Below are positions 28,001-37,057 of a DNA stretch of 64,000 bases, one piece after another. This stretch comes from Hyphomicrobiales bacterium. GTDB taxonomy: Bacteria > Pseudomonadota > Alphaproteobacteria > Rhizobiales > JACESI01. Position 1 is the stretch's first letter; the number at the start of each line of letters is the position of its first letter. Made by a program: the position numbers and the translations under genes. The stretch lies in contig JACESI010000002.1 of assembly GCA_013911885.1 (NCBI GenBank), positions 62,001 to 126,000 on the forward strand. Direction: 5' to 3'. The notes under the pieces are model-generated. The model did no database searches. It was not told the DNA's origin and was given only the letters and a program-made list of their open reading frames with translations.

Positions 28001-28459
28001 ATGACCGACCAGCTTTCACAGACACCCGACGATCTCGCACCAGGCACCCGCGCGCCCGAAGCCCAAGCCGACGGGTTCGCGACCGTGCGAGAAGCCCGGC
28101 GGAACGAAGTGGCCGAGGATTACGTCGAATTGATCGCCGACTTGATCCACGAACAAGGCGAGGCGCGCCCGGTGGACATTGCCACGCGGCTTGGGGTAAC
28201 GGCGCCGACCGTGAACAAGACGCTGAACCGTTTGGCGCGCGAAGGCCTGATCACCCGCGAGAAATACCGTTCGGTATTCCTGACGGTGGAAGGCCGCGCG
28301 CTGGCCAAGGAATGCCGGCGGCGGCACGAGATCGTGCTGCGCTTTCTCATCAGCCTGGGCCTTGACCCCGAGACTGCGGAACGCGACGCCGAGGGCATCG
28401 AGCATCACGTCAGCGAACGAACACTGGCGCTGTTCGCTGACTTCGCCAATCGGTCCTGA
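28001..28459 (+). CDS. MntR-like DtxR-family metal-dependent regulator
   Basis: VAEDYVELIADLIHEQGEARPVDIATRLGVTAPTVNKTLNRLAREGLITREKYRSVFLTVEGRALAKECRRRHEIVLRFLISLGLDPETAERDAEGIEHHVSE. Confidence 0.9.
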   Translation: MTDQLSQTPDDLAPGTRAPEAQADGFATVREARRNEVAEDYVELIADLIHEQGEARPVDIATRLGVTAPTVNKTLNRLAREGLITREKYRSVFLTVEGRALAKECRRRHEIVLRFLISLGLDPETAERDAEGIEHHVSERTLALFADFANRS

Positions 28460-28465
28460 TCGGCC

Positions 28466-29125
28466 TCAGCTATTCTCGACAGCGAACCGCACATCGGCGA
28501 TCAGGCTTTCTGCGCTGAAATTCTCTAGTCGCCTGCCGTTCAGGAAGAATGTCGGTGTCTGACGGATTCCGACGGCTTCGACATCGGCCATGTCCTGATT
28601 GAGGATGCCGGTTATCCCCGGAAACAGTCTGTCGGTTCCGGCCTGCACGACGTCCAGGCCAGCGTCCCCGGCGATTTCCCAGGCAACGTCCATTTGTGGT
28701 GAACCGTGAACAGCCCAGCCGGGTTGCTGTTCCAGCAGCGCATCCAGCACCGGCTCGAACTTGTCCTGCATCCGTGCGGCCTCGAGGATACGCACAGCCT
28801 CGTCCGAGCCTTCGTGGAACACAGTATAGCGCAGGACGACACGGACCTGGGTCGGGAACTGGCGCCGGATCTCTTGCACCACAGGGTGGTAGGCCCGGCA
28901 GGCCTCGCAGGAGGGGTCAAAGAACTCGACCAGTGTGACCGGCGCATCCACAGGACCGAAGCTCGGGGAATAGTCCCGAATGAGCAAATCGGCTTCAACA
29001 GCAGGTGCCGCGGCGGCTGCGGCTTCGGCCTCTGCTTTTCGGCGGCGGGTCAGGACGACGGCACCGCCGGCGAAGGCGGCAAGTGCAAGGGTCGATGCCC
29101 CGATCAAGAGAGTGCGGCGGTTCAT
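28466..29125 (-). CDS. DsbA-family thiol:disulfide oxidoreductase
   Basis: VTLVEFFDPSCEACRAYHPVVQEIRRQFP; exported. Confidence 0.88.
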   Translation of the reverse strand: MNRRTLLIGASTLALAAFAGGAVVLTRRRKAEAEAAAAAAPAVEADLLIRDYSPSFGPVDAPVTLVEFFDPSCEACRAYHPVVQEIRRQFPTQVRVVLRYTVFHEGSDEAVRILEAARMQDKFEPVLDALLEQQPGWAVHGSPQMDVAWEIAGDAGLDVVQAGTDRLFPGITGILNQDMADVEAVGIRQTPTFFLNGRRLENFSAESLIADVRFAVENS

Positions 29126-29559
29126 GCGCGGTTTCCTTTCGGCAATATGAGGCTGAAAAAGATCGCTGCAAAGGCGATCAATGAGAGATATGGGATCGGT
29201 AATCCAAGAATCACCTGGGCTTCGCCGGTGCAGGACGGGCCGTTCTCGGTGCAAGGAACGATGGGGGCGGGCAGGAGGCCGGCATAGAGCCCCGAATGCC
29301 ACGCCGCCAGCGCCAGCCCTGACAGGACCAGCGGCAAGGCGTAGGTGCGCGCCACGCCGTCTCCGCGCCAAAGCGACAAACCGAAAATCGGCACCAGCGG
29401 GAACATGGCAATGCGCTGGTACCAGCAGAGCGTGCAGGGCATTTGCCCCAGCACTTCGCCAATGAACAGCGCGCCAAGTGTCGACGTCAACGCGAACAGG
29501 AACGCGGCGGTGAGGAGCAGGTCGTCGCGCGAGAGGCTTTGCGTGTCAGTTTTGGTCAA
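29122..29559 (-). CDS. DsbB-like disulfide bond formation protein
   Basis: GQMPCTLCWYQRIAMFPL (CxxC); VPCTENGPSCTGEAQVILGLPIPYLSLIAF. Confidence 0.9.
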   Translation of the reverse strand: MTKTDTQSLSRDDLLLTAAFLFALTSTLGALFIGEVLGQMPCTLCWYQRIAMFPLVPIFGLSLWRGDGVARTYALPLVLSGLALAAWHSGLYAGLLPAPIVPCTENGPSCTGEAQVILGLPIPYLSLIAFAAIFFSLILPKGNRA

Positions 29560-30031
29560 GAACGGGCTCCTTGCAGCGTCGAAGGGGAAGCGAGGCCGCG
29601 AGGATCAGGACCGCACCCAAAGTGATTGCAATATCGGCAACGTTGAACGTGGGCCAGTGCCAGTCGCGCCAATAGAGATCAAGGAAATCGGTGACGGAAC
29701 CCTGCCGAAGGCGGTCGATGATGTTGCCAAACGCACCGCCCACAACCAGCGCAAAGCCTGCCCGCTCCAAGGGGTGTCGCGCTCGAAACGCCATGAGCGC
29801 GAAGACGAGAGCCAGTGCGCCCGTCATCGCCGCCATCAGGAGGGGCTTGCCCGCCATGACACCGCCCATCATGCCAAAGCTCGCGCCCTCGTTGAACCCA
29901 AGGGCAAGGTTGAAGCCTGGTAGGACCGGAACCGCGGTTCTCTCCGACAGCAGCGACAGCGCCGCGGCCTTGGTCAACTGGTCTGCCACCACTGCGGCAG
30001 CAATCAGCGAAATCAACATCACCCTTGTCAT
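29546..30031 (-). CDS. lspA: Lipoprotein signal peptidase (signal peptidase II)
   Basis: FNLALGFNEGASFGM; FALVVGGAFGNIIDRLRQGSVTDFLDLYWRDWHWPTFNVADIAITLGAVLIL. Confidence 0.93.
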   Translation of the reverse strand: MTRVMLISLIAAAVVADQLTKAAALSLLSERTAVPVLPGFNLALGFNEGASFGMMGGVMAGKPLLMAAMTGALALVFALMAFRARHPLERAGFALVVGGAFGNIIDRLRQGSVTDFLDLYWRDWHWPTFNVADIAITLGAVLILAASLPLRRCKEPVLDQN

Positions 30032-30651
30032 TGTGCAGCCTTGTTCTTGACGCCGATCCAGCGTGGGACCGAGGCGGCGTAGCGGTCATAGTCCGGTCCA
30101 TGGGCCGCGCGCAGGGCGGCCTCTTCCGACCGGATCTGCGTGTTGGCGGACCAGAGAAACAGGAGCGGCGCAAGAACTGTAGGGACTGCGGGAAGTGCCA
30201 TGGCGATGCCAGCCAGTAGCGCCGCATGACCGACAAAGGTCGGGTTGCGGCTGAAGCGGTATAGCCCGCCCGAGACCAGATCGCCAGTTTCGCCACCCAT
30301 CACGCCAACGCGCCAGGAGGAACCCATCGACATCTGCGCGGCAAAGGCCACCATCGCGCCAAGACCTGACACAAACACCCCGATCAGGCCGAGAAGGACG
30401 GCTTGCCCTTCAGTCCAAAGCGGATCGATCTTGTGCAGTGCGGGCACTGCGAGCCAGAGGAGCGGCCCGAAGAACGCCAGCGTAAATGCCAGGCGGAAAC
30501 CCATGGCGGCAAACCGGTCGCGCCCTTTGGCGCGAGACAGCAGCCAGACGCTGCGACCTGCGGCTTGCGCTGCCAGCGAGCTGCCCCAGAAGAACAGCAC
30601 CAGATACCCGGCCAAAAGGGCCAACGCGGCCCACCCATATGATGCGATCAT
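30028..30651 (-). CDS. Isoprenylcysteine carboxyl methyltransferase-like membrane protein
   Basis: GLYRFSRNPTFVGHAALLAGIAMALP; AALRAAHGPDYDRYAASVPRWI. Confidence 0.8.
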   Translation of the reverse strand: MIASYGWAALALLAGYLVLFFWGSSLAAQAAGRSVWLLSRAKGRDRFAAMGFRLAFTLAFFGPLLWLAVPALHKIDPLWTEGQAVLLGLIGVFVSGLGAMVAFAAQMSMGSSWRVGVMGGETGDLVSGGLYRFSRNPTFVGHAALLAGIAMALPAVPTVLAPLLFLWSANTQIRSEEAALRAAHGPDYDRYAASVPRWIGVKNKAAQ

Positions 30652-30652
30652 G

Positions 30653-31261
30653 TCACTGCTCTCGCTTGAAGGTGTTGGAGGTAGGGTCGCCGGACGGCTT
30701 TGGCCAGCCCAGTATGCGATGTGTCGAACGACGGTATTGCTCAAACGTGTCCCCGTGTGTCGCCGCCAGGGCGCGTTCCTCAAGCGGAATCGCCAGAACA
30801 TAGAGGATTGCCCAGGTCCCAAGTGCCGCCAGAACAGGCGGTTCCGGGATCAGCGCCGCCCAACCGGCAAGGCCAAGCCAGGTCGCCAGATAAATTGGAT
30901 TCCTGCTGAACCTGAACATGCCATCGACCTTCAGGCCTTTGTCTTCTCCGAACGCTTTAGCCCAACCCAGGCTGTAGGTCGCCCCGAAAGCAACGCCAAA
31001 GCCCACAACGGCCAAAACGCCGCCGATCAGTTCGCGCGGGCCGACGGAAGGGGGCAACCGCCCGGCCAGCGAGACTGCCGTAAGGACAACCAGCCCCCAG
31101 ACAAGGCCTCGGAACAAGACAATGAATGACATGTATTCAGCACTGTCGCGCCCTTTGGGGGGCCAGATCCCTTCATCCGCGCGCCAAAGGGCAAGTGCTG
31201 ATCTGGCAAGCAACGCACAGCCACATGCAAACGGTATCAATGCAAACCCAGCTGTCCACAT
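30653..31261 (-). CDS. Isoprenylcysteine carboxyl methyltransferase-like membrane protein (second)
   Basis: GMFRFSRNPIYLATWLGLAGWAALIP; HGDTFEQYRRSTHRILGWP. Confidence 0.8.
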   Translation of the reverse strand: MWTAGFALIPFACGCALLARSALALWRADEGIWPPKGRDSAEYMSFIVLFRGLVWGLVVLTAVSLAGRLPPSVGPRELIGGVLAVVGFGVAFGATYSLGWAKAFGEDKGLKVDGMFRFSRNPIYLATWLGLAGWAALIPEPPVLAALGTWAILYVLAIPLEERALAATHGDTFEQYRRSTHRILGWPKPSGDPTSNTFKREQ

Positions 31262-31264
31262 ATC

Positions 31265-33517
31265 CTATCCTTGCCGTTCCGGGTTGAACCGCAACAGGCG
31301 CAGCGCGTTCAGCGTTACCAGAACGGTCGCGCCTGTATCGGCCAGAATCGCGATCCACAGGCCGGTCAGTCCCAGAACCGAGGTTACAAGGAATACGACC
31401 TTGAGCCCGAGTGCGATGGTCACGTTCTGGCGGATATTGGCCATCGCGGCGCGGGACAAACGGATCGTGGCGGGAATGTCGGTCACCCGGTCGCGCAGGA
31501 TCGCCGCATCGGCGGTTTCCAGCGCCACATCGGTGCCCGATCCCATCGCCACGCCGACCGATGCCTGCTTCAGCGCGGGCGCGTCGTTGATGCCGTCGCC
31601 GATCATCATCACGCCGTCCTTGCTGCCTATCTCGCGGATATAGGCGAGCTTGTCCTCGGGCAGCATGTCGGCCTCGAACTGCAGCCCGAGGCTTCCGGCA
31701 ATCGCGGCGGCTGTGCGCGGGTTGTCCCCGGTCAGGATCACCGATGTCACCCCCATGGCGGTCAGCTGTCGTACGGCATCCTTGGCATCCGGGCGGGGCT
31801 CGTCCCGCATGGCAATCAGACCGAGCGGGGTCTTCTCGCGGAACACGGCAACGGCGGTTTTGCCGTCCTCTTCGAAGATCGTGGCCTGCCGAAGGCCAAG
31901 GCCATCGAGCCCGCCATGCTCCATCGCGTAACGGGGCGAGGACACATAGGCCGCAGCGCCGCCCACGGTTGCAACAACGCCCTTGCCCATCAGTGCCGTC
32001 GCGTCTTGCGACGGCAGCGCGGAAACGCCCGCGTCCTGGGCCTTGTTGAGGATCGCAATCGCCAGCGGGTGGCTCGACCCTGTTTCGACGCCCGCTGCGA
32101 CGGCAAGAAGCTCGGCTTCGGTGGTCGCCCCGAACGGCACAACATCCGTCACCTGCGGGCGGCCATGGGTCAGCGTTCCGGTCTTGTCGAAGGTCACGAA
32201 CCCGACCCTCGCGGCCGCCTCGATGACCGCACCACCCTTCATCAGCAGTCCGCGGCGCGCGCCGGTGGAAAGCGCTGAAGCGATGGAAGCTGGCACCGAG
32301 ATGACCAGCGCACAGGGGCACCCGATCAGCAGCAGCGCAAGGCCGCGATAGACCCAGGTGTCCCACGGCTGACCGAAGACAATGGGAGGCACCACGACGA
32401 CCAGAGCCGCGACGGCCACGATGGCTGGCATGTACCAGCGGCTGAACCGGTCGATGAAACGTTCGGTCGGCGCGCGGGCTTCCTCGGCCTCTTCCACCAG
32501 CCGGATGATGCGGGCGATGGTGTTGTCTTCAGGGCCTTTGGTGACTTTCACCCGCAGCGCGGCTTCGGTGTTGATCGCCCCGGCAAAAACCGCATCCCCC
32601 GGTCCTCGCGTCTTGGGTACGCTTTCGCCAGTGACCGGGCTTTCGTCCACGCCCGAGGTGCCCTCGATGATCTCGCCATCCGCCGGAATGCGGTCGCCGG
32701 GGCGCACCAATACGGTCTGGCCAATGGTCAGGCTGGCGGCGGGAACCTCGCGCGTTATGCCGTTCATTTCCAGCATTGCGGTCTTGGGCACCAGATTGGC
32801 AAGGGCGCGGATGCCGTCGCGCGCCTTGCCTGCCGCCACGCCTTCCAACACCTCACCCACGGCGAAAAGGAAAACCACTAGAGCCGCTTCTTCGGCGGCA
32901 TCGATGAACAGCGCACCAACCGCGGCGATGGTCATCAGGCTTTCTATGGTAAAGGGTTGCCCCAACCGCAGCGCCGCGAAAGCGCGCCGGGCCACAGGGG
33001 TCACCCCAATCAGGCAGGCCGCGACAAAAGCCCATTTGCCGATTTCGGGCGCCAGGTATTCTACGACCCAGGCCGCGCCCAGAAGTAGGGCGGTGAAAAT
33101 CACCAGCTTGCCCTTGGCCGTCTGAAACCAGCGCTTGCCGCGGTCGGCGGGGTCGTCATGCACATGGCCAGGGCTGCCATGGCGCGCTTCTTCACCCCGT
33201 GCGGTCGCGTCAGAGCCATGGTCATCGTGGTCGTGCCGATCCTGCGCGGCACTTTCCCCTGGCAGAACACCCCCCCTCTTTGCCGATGCTGCCCGCGGCG
33301 CAATCCCGTAGCCGAGGGCGCGCACTGTTTTTTCCACTTTGTCACGCCCCGACTGTGCCTCATCCAGCGTTAACCGCAGTCGTTCCGACATGATGGTGAC
33401 CTCGACGCCGCTGACACCGGGAATCCGCGCGACCGCATCCTTGATTTTCGTCGCGCAAGAGCCGCAATCCATGCCTGACACGGTCCAGTCGCAGGCGGTT
33501 TCGGTTGCTGTTTTCAT
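31265..33517 (-). CDS. P1B-type heavy-metal ATPase (Zn/Cd/Pb; ZntA/CadA/PbrA-like)
   Basis: N-terminal SGMDCGSCATKIKDA HMA motif; GCPCALVISVP; FDKTGTLTHG; MIGDGINDAPAL; His/Asp-rich HDHDDHGSD linker. Start ambiguous (33517/33520). Confidence 0.93.
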   Translation of the reverse strand: MKTATETACDWTVSGMDCGSCATKIKDAVARIPGVSGVEVTIMSERLRLTLDEAQSGRDKVEKTVRALGYGIAPRAASAKRGGVLPGESAAQDRHDHDDHGSDATARGEEARHGSPGHVHDDPADRGKRWFQTAKGKLVIFTALLLGAAWVVEYLAPEIGKWAFVAACLIGVTPVARRAFAALRLGQPFTIESLMTIAAVGALFIDAAEEAALVVFLFAVGEVLEGVAAGKARDGIRALANLVPKTAMLEMNGITREVPAASLTIGQTVLVRPGDRIPADGEIIEGTSGVDESPVTGESVPKTRGPGDAVFAGAINTEAALRVKVTKGPEDNTIARIIRLVEEAEEARAPTERFIDRFSRWYMPAIVAVAALVVVVPPIVFGQPWDTWVYRGLALLLIGCPCALVISVPASIASALSTGARRGLLMKGGAVIEAAARVGFVTFDKTGTLTHGRPQVTDVVPFGATTEAELLAVAAGVETGSSHPLAIAILNKAQDAGVSALPSQDATALMGKGVVATVGGAAAYVSSPRYAMEHGGLDGLGLRQATIFEEDGKTAVAVFREKTPLGLIAMRDEPRPDAKDAVRQLTAMGVTSVILTGDNPRTAAAIAGSLGLQFEADMLPEDKLAYIREIGSKDGVMMIGDGINDAPALKQASVGVAMGSGTDVALETADAAILRDRVTDIPATIRLSRAAMANIRQNVTIALGLKVVFLVTSVLGLTGLWIAILADTGATVLVTLNALRLLRFNPERQG

Positions 33518-33568
33518 CATGATCTTTCCCTCGGCCCGCAAGCGGACAGTTGCCTTCATCGAATCAGG

Positions 33569-33599
33569 AACCTAATGTCTCTAGCAACTATAGCTTCAA
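33569..33599 (-). promoter_or_regulatory. MerR-family promoter for the P1B-ATPase operon
   Basis: Minus strand TTGAAG-(19 nt CTATAGTTGCTAGAGACAT)-TAGGTT with dyad CTATAG..CTAGAG, between the divergent ATPase and merR-family gene. Confidence 0.75.
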
Positions 33600-33609
33600 G
33601 GGAAATCTC

Positions 33610-34050
33610 ATGCTGACAATCGGAAAACTGGGTCAGGCCGCCGGGGTCAAGGTTCCGACCATCCGTTATTACGAGCAGATCGGCCTATTGCCCGAGGCAG
33701 AGCGCAGTGCAGGTAACCAACGGCTGTATGGCCACAAGGCGCTTGAGCGGCTGGCCTTTATCCGGCACGCGCGGGATCTAGGCTTCACGCTCGAGGCAAT
33801 CCGCGACCTGCTCAGCCTGTCGGACAATCCCGACCAATCCTGCGCAGCCGCCGATGCCATCGCCAAGGCACAGCTGGCCGAGGTTGAAAGCCGTCTTGCG
33901 CGCCTGACCGCGCTGAAGGCCGAACTGGAACGCATGGTCGTGCAATGCGCGGGCGGAAAGGTCGCCGATTGCCGGGTGATCGAGGTGCTGGGCGATCATT
34001 CCCTTTGCACAACCGATCATCGCCATCCCGAGAACGAGACCAACACGTGA
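33610..34050 (+). CDS. MerR-family regulator (CadR/PbrR/ZntR-like)
   Basis: [41 protein letters not shown]; Cys pattern SCAAAD...[12 protein letters not shown]; divergent to the P1B ATPase. Confidence 0.9.
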   Translation: MLTIGKLGQAAGVKVPTIRYYEQIGLLPEAERSAGNQRLYGHKALERLAFIRHARDLGFTLEAIRDLLSLSDNPDQSCAAADAIAKAQLAEVESRLARLTALKAELERMVVQCAGGKVADCRVIEVLGDHSLCTTDHRHPENETNT

Positions 34051-34388
34051 CCGTGCCCGGCACTCTCGCCATCTACGCCGGTGCCGCTTTGGCCGAGATC
34101 GCGGGCTGCTTTGCGGTCTGGGGCTGGATGCGGCAGGGCGCGAGCGCGCTCTGGCTGGTCCCCGGTCTGCTAAGCCTTGCGGTGTTTGCCTGGCTCCTGA
34201 CGCTCGCCCCCTCTGATTTCGCGGGACGGGCCTACGCAGCCTATGGCGGGGTCTATATCGCCGCCTCGCTCCTCTGGCTGTGGCTCATAGAGAAGCAGCG
34301 TCCCGACACTTGGGACCTGACAGGTGCCGCAATCTGCCTGGTCGGCGCAGCCGCGATACTCTTTGCGCCGAGGGCGACTGGAGGATGA
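34047..34388 (+). CDS. YnfA family small multidrug-resistance-like membrane protein
   Basis: [47 protein letters not shown]...[23 protein letters not shown]. Confidence 0.88.
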   Translation: MTVPGTLAIYAGAALAEIAGCFAVWGWMRQGASALWLVPGLLSLAVFAWLLTLAPSDFAGRAYAAYGGVYIAASLLWLWLIEKQRPDTWDLTGAAICLVGAAAILFAPRATGG

Positions 34389-34798
34389 TCGGGGGTGCTC
34401 TCCAAGGTCGATGCAGTCGGCTGCCGCTCATCGTTGCCGACCTCGTGATAGGACCAGCAGTTGCGGACAGAGTACCGCCCTTCCAACGCAGCAGTCATGC
34501 ATGTAAAGTAAAATCAATGACTTAAGGTAGAGAAGGTTCGACGCCAGTACCGTTCCCTCCGCCATTTACAACAAAAAACTCCATCTATGGATGGTGTTGC
34601 AACGAAAATAATGTTGATTTACAAGCGGTTTAGGGCATTGTAACCCGTACTAGAGAGTTTGAAATAGGTTCGAATTTTCGTTTCTTTTCCTCTCTATAGA
34701 CAGATTCTCCTATAAAATCTGCTTTGCCAAAACCCTCTAAAGTACGGGAAATGCTGGGGTTCGAAACCCGTACTTCGTTTTTGGTGGTACGGCACTGA

Positions 34799-35464
34799 TT
34801 ATTCCTCAATGACCATATCACTTTTTCCGATGTTGCATCTACTACACAATGTTCTGAGGTTTTCTTCGACCGTCTCTCCGCCCTTTGACCAAGGATGAAT
34901 ATGATCAACATGCAAAACCACTTCTGAGTCTTTTGCAGGGCTAGTTCCACACATTTGGCAGATGCAATTATCACGTATTAAAACTTTGGCTCGAAGTCTC
35001 CAATTTATATTACGGGGAGTTCGCTGTTTCTGCTTTGATTTATCTTGGCTACTTATAATAGGAAGGTCAATTTCCTCACCGTTGATATAGTCAACAAACG
35101 CCCTAAGCGCATCATTCCAAGACCCAAACCTATTCTCATAAGTGCCAACTGAGAATCTTGAAATATCTTTTGATAGTGCTTTATAACTTGGTTGCTCTCC
35201 TAACTTGGTCCAAACCTCAGCTAAATTGGAAAATAACTCTTCATTAGTATTATATATTGGTACTTTTACACCAAGCCCCAGCTTCTCTAACACCTCTGAC
35301 CATTTTCCTAGTCTTCTAAGAACCGTAGTAAAACCATATTTTCCATGTTCTTCATACTCGCCACGAGTTAGCGTTTGGGAGTTAAGTTTTTCAGCCACCC
35401 GCTTAACATCTTCAAGTAACTCTTCGTCTGGTATATTTCTTCTTCTTTCTTTAAATTCAAACAT
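34799..35464 (-). CDS. HNH endonuclease with N-terminal homing-endonuclease-associated repeats
   Basis: Repeats YGFTTVLRRLGKWSEVLEKLG and FSVGTYENRFGSWNDALRAF; HNH core RDNCICQMCGTSPAKDSEVVLHVDHIHPWSKGGETVEENLRTLCSRCNIGK; AT-rich. Confidence 0.88.
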   Translation of the reverse strand: MFEFKERRRNIPDEELLEDVKRVAEKLNSQTLTRGEYEEHGKYGFTTVLRRLGKWSEVLEKLGLGVKVPIYNTNEELFSNLAEVWTKLGEQPSYKALSKDISRFSVGTYENRFGSWNDALRAFVDYINGEEIDLPIISSQDKSKQKQRTPRNINWRLRAKVLIRDNCICQMCGTSPAKDSEVVLHVDHIHPWSKGGETVEENLRTLCSRCNIGKSDMVIEE

Positions 35465-35865
35465 GCATATACCGACTTTTATTCATTTTCTAAAATTGCC
35501 CACCATTGGAAACTCCAACGCCATCAGCATAAACCATTCTCCAGTCATAGCAACCACTTAGCCAATCTCTCCCTAAAGATTCTTCAGTGATTTTTGAGTC
35601 CATGAACCGCCACATTCCTAGGATGCCCGTCCCTTCAGGCACAGTATTCTCCCGAATAGTTGCCGACGCATTTTGGTGAATTTTCTTCAAGCTATTGAAA
35701 AGGACGCACCATCAGAGCGCCGCCGACAGGCCTTCGATTTCAGGGGCGTTGCCCGAATTTTCCTGAAATTCAACGCGCGTATGCTGGGATCGCGTATCAG
35801 TCTTGCCTTCATCGCCGTTCAGGTTATATCGGGAACAGGATCAGAGGCTGGCCTCGCGTTCCGTC

Positions 35866-36930
35866 CTAGAAGTTCAGTGCAAGATCGGCGGTGATACGCC
35901 AGTCGAGAATGCTGTTTCTTGTGTCCGTCACAGCCGTTTCTGCGCCAATACCCATAATCGCATTGTCACTGAACCGATACCGGAAGCCGCCGCCGACCGT
36001 AATCGTCGTATCGCGGTCGGAACTGCCGAAATTTGCAAGATCGACGCCGTCAAGACCGGAAAGCGGCGCCGTGGTGAAGCGGTTGCCATGGGCGAACGGA
36101 ACGAAGCCGTTCACTTCGACCAGGGGATAAAAATTGTCGAAAAGCTCATAGTTGGCATGCAGCGAAAAATGCAAGAAAGACGTTTCCGCATCCTGATCGA
36201 ATGCAATGTTGGCACCCACACTGCCTTGAAGCTGAACATTGTCAAATAGTCCAAGTCCGTGCAGCGTTGTCGCGCCCGTGACAAAAGGATTGATGAAACC
36301 TGCGCCGGCACCTTGAAACTCGACGACGTCGCCAAGGGTTGACAATTCCTGGGCCACAATCTCGACCCTCAGGCCACCAGTGAGGATAGATCCGGTTTCC
36401 TTGTTGTCATAGAAAGCATATTTCACACCGCCCGCAATGTTGAGAAACCCGCTCTCATCAGGAAGCAGCGGGCTGTCGAAATTCGCGAAAGCATAGCCGT
36501 CCTTGGTTGCAATAAGCGCCAGACGATCGGTCAGTTTGAAGCGCCCGGCGCCCGCAATGGCCTGAATGTTTCCACCGCCGCCGCCAAGCGCCGGATCCGG
36601 AAAGGAATCCGGTATCGCATTGTAAAGATAGACAAAATGCGCTTCGGAAACGATAAACGGTGATTCATTGAAGAGCGGGTTGGTGAGAGGGGGCACATAG
36701 CGCTCGGGAAATTTTGCCCCGCCAATCGGAATGCCGAAAATGCGTGGCCGATTATCAGCAATCACACCATCGGTTTGGTCAATATCCGCTGCATATGAGG
36801 GCATCGTGAACGCGCCCGTCAAGGCGCAAGCAAGCACGAGCGCACCAAGCGTGGCACGGCAGCCCCTGTCGGCAATCGCAGGCTCGCGCGATTGGCTCAA
36901 CAAGCGATCTGAGAAGGTCGATACGGTCAC
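35866..36930 (-). CDS. Outer-membrane beta-barrel protein
   Basis: Signal LGALVLACALTGAFTMPSYA; alternating strands ending in DWRITADLALNF with C-terminal Phe. GTG start proposed at 36930 (upstream ggggggcatcc). Confidence 0.7.
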   Translation of the reverse strand: MTVSTFSDRLLSQSREPAIADRGCRATLGALVLACALTGAFTMPSYAADIDQTDGVIADNRPRIFGIPIGGAKFPERYVPPLTNPLFNESPFIVSEAHFVYLYNAIPDSFPDPALGGGGGNIQAIAGAGRFKLTDRLALIATKDGYAFANFDSPLLPDESGFLNIAGGVKYAFYDNKETGSILTGGLRVEIVAQELSTLGDVVEFQGAGAGFINPFVTGATTLHGLGLFDNVQLQGSVGANIAFDQDAETSFLHFSLHANYELFDNFYPLVEVNGFVPFAHGNRFTTAPLSGLDGVDLANFGSSDRDTTITVGGGFRYRFSDNAIMGIGAETAVTDTRNSILDWRITADLALNF

Positions 36931-37043
36931 TTGGATGCCCCCCTGTGGCAGTTTAGTAAAGACGTGTCGCAAATCGCAAAGAATGCTCAGTCTCGCGAGA
37001 AGTCGGATTACTGCCAAGATCATCCACTCGGGCTGCTGGGGCT

Positions 37044-37057
37044 TTGATCTCAATCAA
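37044..37057. promoter_or_regulatory. FNR/FixK-type box TTGAT-ctca-ATCAA
   Basis: Exact match to TTGATnnnnATCAA, upstream of the OMP gene (minus) and lysR (plus). Confidence 0.65.

Noticed and set aside
34735-34775. Complete tRNA gene on the minus strand (T-arm-like gggtttcgaacccc)
   Set aside because: No matching acceptor/anticodon/D-arm; explained better as inverted repeats.
34630-34974. 114-aa minus-strand ORF overlapping the HNH 3' end
   Set aside because: Out of frame with HNH and crosses the repeat region; no RBS or domain support.
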